NCBI GenBank assembly: GCA_002491225.1
Contig: DKVN01000069.1
Location: 12,198 to 25,060 of the forward strand
DNA: 12,863 nucleotides
Direction: 5' to 3'
Origin: Faecalibacterium sp. UBA7177
Lineage (GTDB): Bacteria; Bacillota; Clostridia; Oscillospirales; Ruminococcaceae
Positions 1-5,696 of this stretch are shown piece after piece. Every line of letters starts with the position of its first letter. Positions within the stretch are counted from its first letter, which is position 1. The notes beneath the pieces were generated by a model that was not told the DNA's origin, did not search any database, and saw only the letters and a list, made by a program, of their open reading frames with translations. A program made the translations under genes and the position numbers.

Positions 1-139
1 GCAGCTGCAAGGAAGAAAATCGCAGCAATCCTGTATGGCTTGCAAGATTTGATGACGCAGCAGATGCGACCGCACAGGTAGAATTTGCGGCTTTGTTTTT
101 TTGTCTCACCGCCCCGTTCTGCACCGGCCTGCCGGTTTT
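1..139 (-). other. Left edge: start of a leftward transcript, product not identifiable
   Basis: A good minus-strand promoter (140-168) fires into this stretch, so it should hold the 5' leader and perhaps the first codons of a gene that continues off the window. No minus-strand ATG exists here. A GTG at 109-107 opens a frame to the edge and another GTG at 75-73 opens a different one, but neither has a clear ribosome binding site. On the plus strand a short frame ends at 79-81 with little GC bias at third positions, and could be the tail of a rightward gene; it is followed by a weak 5-bp hairpin (70-90) and a T-run (92-102). A second hairpin (arms 123-127 and 132-136) is followed by TTTTATTAT. 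I cannot decide between these readings, and no protein family is recognisable. Confidence 0.3.
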
Positions 140-168
140 ATTATAGCACATCCGGCCACAGATGACAG
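140..168 (-). promoter_or_regulatory. Leftward promoter with extended -10
   Basis: On the minus strand the -10 is TATAAT (plus 140-145) preceded by TGC, making an extended -10. A CTGTCA -35 (plus 163-168, 4 of 6 to consensus) lies 17 bp upstream. A short inverted repeat (123-136) covers the predicted start of transcription. The sequence above it to about 235 is markedly AT-rich against a very GC-rich background. The promoter points out of the window to the left. Confidence 0.5.
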
Positions 169-344
169 TATTTTTCTTTTCTGTTCACAAAATTTTAGCA
201 AATTCGGCCAAAATCAGGCCGATCTTTGGGCTTTTTGCCGGGGCGGGCGATACCGGGGCCGGATTTGGGGCCGAGGTGCGGGGTCGAAGCATCGGGCCGG
301 GCTGGGCCGCCCGCCGGGGCCGCCCGGTGTAAAAACGGCGCAGA
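169..344. other. Intergenic spacer without a recognisable gene
   Basis: This lies between the leftward promoter at 140-168 and the terminator of the PTS permease. Bases 169-235 are AT-rich with a small hairpin (CGGCC at 205-209, GGCCG at 217-221). Bases 236-340 are extremely GC-rich. The open frames crossing it are antisense or out-of-frame extensions with no ribosome binding site and no family resemblance. Confidence 0.4.
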
Positions 345-386
345 AAAACGAGGGGCTGCCCGGCCTTCCGGGCGGCCCCTCGTTTT
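345..386 (-). terminator. Rho-independent terminator of the PTS permease gene
   Basis: Read on the minus strand, an 8-bp arm (CGAGGGGC with GCCCCTCG), one C-A mismatch and a 6-bp arm (GCCCGG with CCGGGC) enclose an AAGG loop, followed by TTTTT. It starts 26 bases past the stop codon of the gene at 413-1546, the right place and direction to end that transcript. The flanking A and T runs are symmetrical, so it might also stop rightward transcription. Confidence 0.85.
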
Positions 387-412
387 GATCTGTGCGGATG
401 CCCGGCAGCCGC

Positions 413-1546
413 TCATTGCAGGGTCAGATCGCCCTCGCGGATCCAGCCGATGCGGCGCAGCGGCAGGCTGAACAGGCAGCTGAGCAGCGCGGGCAGCACA
501 AGGCTGATGAGGACAAGACCCAGCCAGTCCATGCCGGTGATGGCGGCCTTGGCCCCGCTGGCGACATCCGCCGCCCAGCCGGTGTAGACCCCGATCTGCC
601 CCACCAGGCCGCAGGTGCCCATGCCGGAGGAGATGGCCGCGCCGTTCATCTCGAGCCGGAACAGGCAGGTGGCGATCGGCCCGGTGACGGCGCTGGCCAG
701 GGTGGGCGGCAGCCAGATGCGCGGGTTTTTGACGATGTTGCCCATCTGCAGCATGCTGGTGCCCAGCCCCTGGCTGACCAGGCCGCCGACCCCGTTTTCC
801 CGATAGCTCATGGCGGCAAAGCCGACCATCTGGGCGCAGCACCCGGCCACCGCCGCGCCCCCGGCCAGCCCGGTAAGGCCGAGCGCGGCGCAGATGGCCG
901 CCGAGCTGATGGGCAGGGTGAGGGCCATGCCGATGACCACCGAGACAACGATGCCCATAAAGAAGGGCTGCAGCTCGGTAGCCCACATGATGACCCCGCC
1001 AATGGCGCTGGCCGCCCGCCCGATGGCCGGGGCGCACCAGGCCGAGAGCAGGATGCCGGAAAAGATGGTGACGAGCGGGGTGACAAGAATGTCCACCCGC
1101 GTCTCCTTGCTGACCGCCTTGCCCAGCTCGGCCGAAACGATGGCGACAAACAGCACGGCCAGCGGCCCGCCCGCCCCGCCGAGGGCGTTGGAGGCAAACC
1201 CCACCGTGACCAGGCTGAAGAGCACGAGCGGCGGGGCCTGCAATGCGTAGCCGATGGCGCAGGCCATGGCCGGGCCGCTCATGGCCGAGGCCAGCCCGCC
1301 GACCGTGTACTCCGCCCCGCCGATGGTGGCCACCGGCTGGGTCAAAAACGCGATGCCGAACTGGCTGCCCACCGTGTTGATGATGGTGCCGATGAGCAGC
1401 GAGGCAAACAGCCCCTGCGCCATCGCCCCCAGCGCGTCGATGCCGTAGCGCTGGGCCGAAAAGACGATGTTTTTGCGGGCCAAAAAGGCTTTGAGGCCCG
1501 TTTTGCCCGCGGCAGTCTCCCCCGCGGGCTGGGATTTCTGATTCAT
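413..1546 (-). CDS. PTS EIIC-type membrane permease, PfoR/PTS_EIIC_2 family
   Basis: This 377-residue protein is almost entirely hydrophobic, with roughly nine to ten membrane segments. It matches the PTS_EIIC_2 (PfoR-like) permease family: the Q-P-F-F-M-G-I stretch near residue 193, the TLPISSAA turn near 210, the Gly/Ala-rich AGCCAQMVGFA near 234, QGLGTSMLQMGN near 259 and GMGTCGLVGQIG near 308 are family hallmarks. By family it should carry a sugar or sugar-like solute across the membrane, but the substrate is unknown, and Clostridium PfoR was first described as a regulator of perfringolysin. I chose the ATG at 1544-1546 because AGGAGG sits at normal spacing before it; the frame is open further upstream, but that part runs through the preceding intergenic region. 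No EIIA or EIIB gene is next to it. It lies downstream of an XRE regulator gene on the same strand and has its own terminator. Confidence 0.88.
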   Translation of the reverse strand: MNQKSQPAGETAAGKTGLKAFLARKNIVFSAQRYGIDALGAMAQGLFASLLIGTIINTVGSQFGIAFLTQPVATIGGAEYTVGGLASAMSGPAMACAIGYALQAPPLVLFSLVTVGFASNALGGAGGPLAVLFVAIVSAELGKAVSKETRVDILVTPLVTIFSGILLSAWCAPAIGRAASAIGGVIMWATELQPFFMGIVVSVVIGMALTLPISSAAICAALGLTGLAGGAAVAGCCAQMVGFAAMSYRENGVGGLVSQGLGTSMLQMGNIVKNPRIWLPPTLASAVTGPIATCLFRLEMNGAAISSGMGTCGLVGQIGVYTGWAADVASGAKAAITGMDWLGLVLISLVLPALLSCLFSLPLRRIGWIREGDLTLQ

Positions 1547-1613
1547 CTTCGGTTCCCCCTCCTGCGCTGCCCGCGCCCCGCCGCATCGGGCGGCGGGGCT
1601 GTCTTGACAGCTG

Positions 1614-1651
1614 TGTGTACACAGGATACCACACCCCGCGGCAAAACACAA
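1614..1651 (-). promoter_or_regulatory. Possible promoter and palindromic operator of the PTS permease
   Basis: On the minus strand a TATCCT -10 (plus 1623-1628) and a weak TTGTGT -35 (plus 1646-1651) are 17 bp apart, about 77 bp upstream of the permease ATG. A perfect 10-bp palindrome TGTGTACACA (1614-1623) abuts the -10 and would cover the transcription start, as an operator would. The -35 match is poor and it overlaps the T-rich tail of the preceding gene's terminator, so the promoter call is tentative. Confidence 0.35.
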
Positions 1652-1655
1652 GGGG

Positions 1656-1690
1656 GCGGCCCGCCTCACATTGCAAGTGGGGCGGGCCGC
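1656..1690 (-). terminator. Hairpin terminator after the XRE/zinc-ribbon gene
   Basis: Arms 1656-1669 and 1677-1690 form a 14-bp stem (one G-T wobble) with a 7-base loop, 15 bases past the regulator's stop codon. On the minus strand the stem is followed by CCCCTTGTGTTTTG, T-rich but broken by C and G, so termination may be incomplete. It separates the regulator from the permease gene downstream. Confidence 0.6.
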
Positions 1691-1704
1691 AAATTTCGAT
1701 GCCA

Positions 1705-2154
1705 TCAGGTCGTTTTCCAGTGCTGCAGGGTGGAGAGGAAGGTATCATACTGGGTTCGGCGATCCTCTTCGGGGAGGTTTTGGGGGTTGGGCATCTGGGA
1801 GACGAGGAAATCGAGCAGCGACTCTTTTGTTGGGTAGGCGAATGCCCCGCCGGAATAGCACCATTTGCAGTAATCCTCGTTGAAATCGCCGTTCTCCTCG
1901 CGGCTGATCATCTCCTCCTCGTTGAGCGGCATCCCGCAGCACTGGCAGATCAGCTGGCGCGGGGCGCCCAGCAGGGTGTTGATCGAGAGGCCAAACTCCC
2001 GGGAGAGCAGCTTCAGGGTCTCGGTGTTTGGCTGGGTCTCGCCGGTCTCCCAGCGGCTGACCGCCTGCCGGGTGACCAGCAGCCGTTCGGCCAGCTGCTC
2101 CTGGGTGAGATGGCGCTGCTCGCGCAGCTGTTTGATGCGTTGGTTCAGTTCCAT
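1705..2154 (-). CDS. XRE-family transcriptional regulator with C-terminal zinc ribbon
   Basis: This is a 149-residue cytoplasmic protein of two domains. Residues 5-60 are a Cro/CI-type helix-turn-helix: LTQEQLAERL, then VTRQAVSRWE and GETQPN, the usual recognition-helix pattern. Residues 68-106 look like a Zn_ribbon_2-type finger: C70-x2-C73 followed by GMPL, an acidic stretch, then C96-x2-C99 and a Gly-Gly-x-Phe. The tail to 149 is hydrophilic and ends in aromatic residues. The ATG at 2152-2154 has AGGAGG about 7 bases upstream. By family it binds DNA; the ligand or signal is unknown. It sits between a cell-wall glycosyltransferase gene (75 bp upstream) and the PTS-like permease gene (158 bp downstream), all on the minus strand. 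Control of the permease is a reasonable guess, not shown by the sequence. Confidence 0.9.
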   Translation of the reverse strand: MELNQRIKQLREQRHLTQEQLAERLLVTRQAVSRWETGETQPNTETLKLLSREFGLSINTLLGAPRQLICQCCGMPLNEEEMISREENGDFNEDYCKWCYSGGAFAYPTKESLLDFLVSQMPNPQNLPEEDRRTQYDTFLSTLQHWKTT

Positions 2155-2206
2155 ACAAGTTCCTCCTGCCTTCTTCTGCTGTTGAAGAGCCCTTTGTATG
2201 GATCAA

Positions 2207-2235
2207 ATGATAGCAGATTTGGCGGCCCCTCACAA
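2207..2235 (-). promoter_or_regulatory. Promoter of the XRE/zinc-ribbon gene
   Basis: On the minus strand a TTGTGA -35 (plus 2230-2235) and a TATCAT -10 (plus 2207-2212) are exactly 17 bp apart, 53 bp upstream of the start codon. The -35 overlaps the stop codon of the upstream glycosyltransferase gene. A small inverted repeat, ATCA-AA-TGAT (2202-2211), overlaps the -10 and could be an operator. Confidence 0.55.
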
Positions 2236-3033
2236 GCAACCCGCGGTTGCGCGGCGGGCGGCGAGGGCCGGGCCAAACGGGCGCTCGGGCCAGATGGCGG
2301 TCAAAAAGAGGGGCGTTTGTTCGGCCAAAATCTCCTCCGCCTGCGGCTGGGTGAGGTAGTGCCGCCGCACCATCTGCCGCAGCACCTGGCGCTGGCGCTG
2401 GACGGCAAGGTCGGGGTGCTCGTCCAGCGCGTAGGCGGTGGGCGCGTTGGGGATGCCGGCCAGCATGGCGCACTGGGCCTTGTCGAGCTCGTCGGGCGCG
2501 AGGCCGTAATACCCCTCGGCCGCCTGCCCGATGCCGGTGTGGCCGCTGCCGAAATAGATCGAGTTGAGGTATGCCTCCAAAATTTCCCGCTTGGTGCAGA
2601 CCTTTTCCAGCTCGACCGCCAAAAACAGCTCGGCCACCTTGCGCACCAGCCGCTTTTCCTGGCTGAGCCAGAGGTTTTTGGCCAGCTGCTGGGTGATGGT
2701 GCTGCCGCCCTCGACAAAGCTGCCGGCGAGCAGGTCGTTCCAGAGCGCGCGGCCGATGGCGAAGAGGTCGTAGCCGGGGTGGCTGTAAAAGCGGTGGTCC
2801 TCCACGGCCAGCACCGCCTGGATGTAAAAGGGGGGCAGCTGCTCGAGCGGGGTGTAGCCCGGGATGGCCTGCACCTCCTCCAGCTTTTGGGCGACGCTGG
2901 CCGAACCCAGCGCCTGCCGGTAGAGGCACCAGCCCTCGGCCAGCACCACCAGCCCCAGACAGAGCGCCGCCAGCATCGCCAGCCCCGCCGCGGCCAGCGC
3001 CGCGCGGGCAAGACGCAGGAAGATCGGTTTCAT
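2230..3033 (-). CDS. mtgA: Monofunctional biosynthetic peptidoglycan glycosyltransferase (GT51)
   Basis: This enzyme polymerises lipid II into glycan strands on the outer face of the cytoplasmic membrane. The protein has 267 residues, the usual size of the stand-alone type. A signal anchor occupies about residues 8-33. The GT51 motifs follow in order: EDHRFYSHPG (catalytic Glu78), GGSTITQQLAKN from 109, RKVAE from 131 with the second acidic region ELE near 141, KREILEAYLN from 148, and MLAGIPNAPTAY near 190. There is no transpeptidase domain, so it is not a class A penicillin-binding protein. I chose the ATG at 3031-3033 because AAAGGAGG lies 8 bases before it; the frame extends 22 codons further without a ribosome binding site. 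The gene is divergent from the nuclease-helicase gene and upstream of the XRE regulator, with no terminator visible between them. Confidence 0.93.
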   Translation of the reverse strand: MKPIFLRLARAALAAAGLAMLAALCLGLVVLAEGWCLYRQALGSASVAQKLEEVQAIPGYTPLEQLPPFYIQAVLAVEDHRFYSHPGYDLFAIGRALWNDLLAGSFVEGGSTITQQLAKNLWLSQEKRLVRKVAELFLAVELEKVCTKREILEAYLNSIYFGSGHTGIGQAAEGYYGLAPDELDKAQCAMLAGIPNAPTAYALDEHPDLAVQRQRQVLRQMVRRHYLTQPQAEEILAEQTPLFLTAIWPERPFGPALAARRATAGCL

Positions 3034-3094
3034 GGATTTCGCCTCCTTTGCGGGCGGTGGGTCGTCCCATCCGGCGGCCCCGGCCCGCATCCTC

Positions 3095-3123
3095 AGCATA
3101 CCGCAAAGGACCGGGCCGTTCCA
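3095..3123 (-). promoter_or_regulatory. mtgA: Possible promoter of the glycosyltransferase gene
   Basis: On the minus strand a TATGCT -10 (plus 3095-3100) lies 62 bp upstream of the start codon. A poor TGGAAC -35 (plus 3118-3123) is at 17 bp spacing. The -10 is good but the -35 weak, so this is tentative. Confidence 0.35.
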
Positions 3124-3163
3124 TCGAAAGCACTTACGCTTTTCTTACAATTCTGCAAGATGG

Positions 3164-3232
3164 CCGGTTTTGCGGGAGCATCCACCGCGCGGCTCCCATC
3201 CGTCCGCGCGGTTTGGGCACTCCCGGTTTTGC
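3164..3232. repeat. Inverted repeat flanked by a 10-bp direct repeat in the divergent promoter region
   Basis: ACCGCGCGG (3184-3192) and CCGCGCGGT (3204-3212) are a perfect 9-bp inverted repeat with an 11-base loop. CCGGTTTTGC occurs on both sides, at 3164-3173 and 3223-3232, and the second copy overlaps the helicase -35. No T-run follows the hairpin, so a regulatory site is likelier than a terminator. No known regulator motif is recognised. Confidence 0.4.
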
Positions 3233-3256
3233 ATCCCCTGCCGTTTATGGTATACT
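3228..3256 (+). promoter_or_regulatory. Promoter of the nuclease-helicase gene
   Basis: A TATACT -10 (3251-3256) preceded by TGG gives an extended -10. A TTTGCA -35 (3228-3233, 4 of 6) sits 17 bp upstream. Transcription would start near 3263, leaving a leader of about 25 bases before the GTG start codon. Confidence 0.6.
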
Positions 3257-3272
3257 GGTAAAAACGGCCAAA

Positions 3273-3280
3273 AAGGAGGG
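3273..3280 (+). promoter_or_regulatory. Ribosome binding site that fixes a GTG start
   Basis: AAGGAGGG is 7 bases from the GTG at 3288, which is in frame with the helicase. The ATG at 3281 directly abuts it and opens a different frame that stops at 3394, so it cannot be the helicase start. Confidence 0.75.
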
Positions 3281-3287
3281 ATGCCCT

Positions 3288-5687
3288 GTGCCGGAGCAAC
3301 ACAAACCCAAGGCCGCCGTGCGCATCGGCATCCGGCAGCTGGTGGAATTTCTTTTGCGCACCGGCAGCATCGACAGCCGCTTTACCGGCTTTGACCGGGC
3401 CAACGAGGGGGCCCGCATCCACCGCAGGCTGCAAAAGGCCGCCGGGCCGGGCTATGCCGCCGAGGTGGCCATCAAGGCCGAGCGGCAGGCCGCCGGGCTC
3501 ACCTTTTTGCTCGAGGGCCGGGCGGACGGCATCTTTACCGACGAGGACGGCGCGGTGGTGATCGACGAGATCAAGACCACCACCGTGCCCAGCGAGGCCA
3601 TCACCCCCGGGATGCAGCCGGTGCACTGGGCACAGGGGCAGGTGTACGCCGCCCTCTGGGCCGCGCAGGAGGGGCTGGATGCCATCAAGGTGCGGCTGAC
3701 CTACTATCAGGTGGATGAGGAACTGACCCTCCGCTTTACCCGCAGCTTTACCGCCGCCGAGCTGGACACGTTTTTGCAGGATCTGCTCGTCCGTTACGCC
3801 CCCTGGGCGCAGCGGGCGGCGGACTGGGGCGTGCTGCGCGGGCAGAGCCTCGCGGCGCTCGCCTTCCCCTACCCTGCCTGGCGGGCGGGGCAGCGGGCGA
3901 TGGCGGGGGCGGCCTACCGCGCCTTTGAAAAGGGGGAGCGGCTGCTCTGCCAGGCCCCCACCGGCATCGGCAAGACCATGAGCGTGCTGTTTGCCGCCCT
4001 GAAAGCAATGGGCGGCGGGCTGGGCCGGAGGGTGTTTTACCTGACCGCCCGCACCACCGCCCGCCAGGCCGCCGAGAACGCGCTGGACCGCCTGCGCACC
4101 GCGGACCCCGGCCTGCGGCTCAAGTCCATCACCCTGACCGCCAAGGACAAGGTCTGCCTCTGCGAGGTGCGGGAGTGCACCCCCGAGCACTGCCCCTGTG
4201 CCGACGGCTACTATGACCGGATCAAGACCGCCCTCGCCGACGCACTCGACACCGCCGACAGCTACACCCGCCCGGCGCTGGAGGCGCTGGCCAAAAAGCA
4301 CCGGGTCTGCCCCTTTGAGCTGGGGCTCGACCTTTCGCTCTGGTGTGATGTGATCGTGGGGGATTATAACTATCTGTTTGACCCGGTGGTGCGCTTGGTG
4401 CGCTTTTTTGAGGGCGGAAAGGGCGAGCACCTCTTTTTGGTGGACGAGGCCCACAACCTGCCCGGCCGGGCGCGGGAGATGTACTCGGCCAGCCTGGAAA
4501 AAAGCCAGATCCGCACCGCCAAAAAGGCACTGGGCCGGGGCAAAAGCAAGGCAAAAACCGCCCTTGGCAGGCTGGACGAGGCCCTTGCGCTCTGGCGGGA
4601 GGACTGTGCCGAAGCCCCCGGCCAGACCCTCTTTTTTGAGCCGCCGCAGGAGGAGTTCAACCGGCTGCTCACCCGCGCCGCCGCCCCGCTGGAGGAGTGG
4701 CTGGACGCCCACCGGGAGAGCGAGGCCCACGGCGAGGTACTCGAAACCTATTTCGCCATCCGCAGCTATCTGCGGGTGGCCGAGTGGTACGACGAGCGGT
4801 ATGTCACCCAGGTGTCTGCCTTTGGGCGGCAGCGGGCCAGAGAGGTGCGGGTACAGCAGCTCTGCCTGGACCCCAGCGCGTTTGTCGACGCAAGCCTCGC
4901 CTTGGGGCGGGGGGCGGTGCTCTTCAGCGCAACCTTGGCCCCGCCGGGCTATTACAAGGATCTTTTGGGCTGCCCGGACGCGCTGGCCGCCGCCCTGCCC
5001 AGCCCCTTTGCGGCCGAGCATCTCGGCCTGTACCGCGCCGGGGAGCTGAGCACCCGCTACCAGGACCGCGCCGCCAGCCTCGACCGGCTGGCCGAGTATC
5101 TGCATGTCATGATCACCGCGGCCGGGCGGCCGGGCAACTATCTGGCGTTTTTCCCCAGCTATGCCTACCTTGAGCAGGCCTACGCGCGGTTTTGCGAGCG
5201 CTGGCCGGAGCTGGACACCATCGTCCAGCGGCCCGGCATGGCCGAGGGGGAACGGGAGGAATTTCTCGCCCGGTTTGCCGAGCACCCGGCCCGGCCGCTG
5301 CTGGGCTTTGCGGTGCTGGGCGGGGTGTTCGGCGAGGGGGTCGACCTCGCCGGAACCCGCCTTGTCGGGGTGGCCGTGGTGGGGGTGGGCCTGCCCCAGG
5401 TGAACCCCCAGCAGGAGCTGCTGCGGGACTATTTTGAAAAGACCCGCGGCAGCGGCTTTGCCTACGCCTACCAGTACCCCGGCATGAACAAGGTGCTGCA
5501 GGCGGCGGGCCGGGTGATCCGCACCGGCAGCGACAAAGGGGTGGTGCTGCTGCTGGACGAGCGGTTTTGCCGGGGGGATTACAGCGCCCTCTTCCCCGCC
5601 CACTGGGCCCACTGCGAGACGGTGTACAGCCCCGACGCCCTCAGCGGGCGGCTTGCGGCGTTTTGGGCAGAGAGCGAGAGCCCGTAA
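3288..5687 (+). CDS. ATP-dependent DNA helicase (DinG/XPD-like, Fe-S) with N-terminal PD-(D/E)XK nuclease domain
   Basis: This 799-residue protein is read from a GTG start. Residues 1-180 form a RecB-type PD-(D/E)XK nuclease fold with all expected residues: H45, D80 in GRADGIF, E94 and K96 in DEIKTT, and Q116-x3-Y120. An SF2 helicase of the Rad3/XPD/DinG type follows: Walker A APTGIGKT (223-230), a cysteine cluster (C290, C292, C297, C302, C304, C341, C353) where relatives hold a 4Fe-4S cluster, DEAH (386-389), a FSATL motif near 547 and the arginine-finger motif QAAGRVIR near 738. C290, C297, C302 and C341 are my likeliest ligands; this is inference. By family it unwinds DNA with 5'-3' polarity during repair; the nuclease could trim the product. 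It has its own promoter, is divergent from the glycosyltransferase gene, and ends 9 bp before the stop codon of a converging gene. Confidence 0.92.
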   Translation: MPEQHKPKAAVRIGIRQLVEFLLRTGSIDSRFTGFDRANEGARIHRRLQKAAGPGYAAEVAIKAERQAAGLTFLLEGRADGIFTDEDGAVVIDEIKTTTVPSEAITPGMQPVHWAQGQVYAALWAAQEGLDAIKVRLTYYQVDEELTLRFTRSFTAAELDTFLQDLLVRYAPWAQRAADWGVLRGQSLAALAFPYPAWRAGQRAMAGAAYRAFEKGERLLCQAPTGIGKTMSVLFAALKAMGGGLGRRVFYLTARTTARQAAENALDRLRTADPGLRLKSITLTAKDKVCLCEVRECTPEHCPCADGYYDRIKTALADALDTADSYTRPALEALAKKHRVCPFELGLDLSLWCDVIVGDYNYLFDPVVRLVRFFEGGKGEHLFLVDEAHNLPGRAREMYSASLEKSQIRTAKKALGRGKSKAKTALGRLDEALALWREDCAEAPGQTLFFEPPQEEFNRLLTRAAAPLEEWLDAHRESEAHGEVLETYFAIRSYLRVAEWYDERYVTQVSAFGRQRAREVRVQQLCLDPSAFVDASLALGRGAVLFSATLAPPGYYKDLLGCPDALAAALPSPFAAEHLGLYRAGELSTRYQDRAASLDRLAEYLHVMITAAGRPGNYLAFFPSYAYLEQAYARFCERWPELDTIVQRPGMAEGEREEFLARFAEHPARPLLGFAVLGGVFGEGVDLAGTRLVGVAVVGVGLPQVNPQQELLRDYFEKTRGSGFAYAYQYPGMNKVLQAAGRVIRTGSDKGVVLLLDERFCRGDYSALFPAHWAHCETVYSPDALSGRLAAFWAESESP

Positions 5688-5696
5688 GCCTCCCGC

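Noticed and set aside
1604..1632. Plus-strand TTGACA with a weak -10 (TACCAC) 17 bp on
   Set aside because: The -10 is very poor and no rightward gene follows; chance match.
195..1748. Long overlapping frame on the minus strand, 517 residues, over the PTS permease gene
   Set aside because: Arg/Gly/His/Pro-rich composition typical of a shadow frame in GC-rich DNA; the permease frame has membrane segments, family motifs and a ribosome binding site.
392..1837. 481-residue plus-strand frame antisense to the permease
   Set aside because: Low-complexity Asp/Gly/Gln/Arg composition, no ribosome binding site, no domain; antisense shadow.
1615..3261. 548-residue plus-strand frame antisense to the XRE and glycosyltransferase genes
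   Set aside because: Runs across two well-supported minus-strand genes and their promoters; Leu/Gln/Gly-rich shadow.
3093..5612. 839-residue minus-strand frame antisense to the helicase
   Set aside because: The sense frame has intact nuclease and helicase motifs; this frame has none and is a third-position GC artefact.
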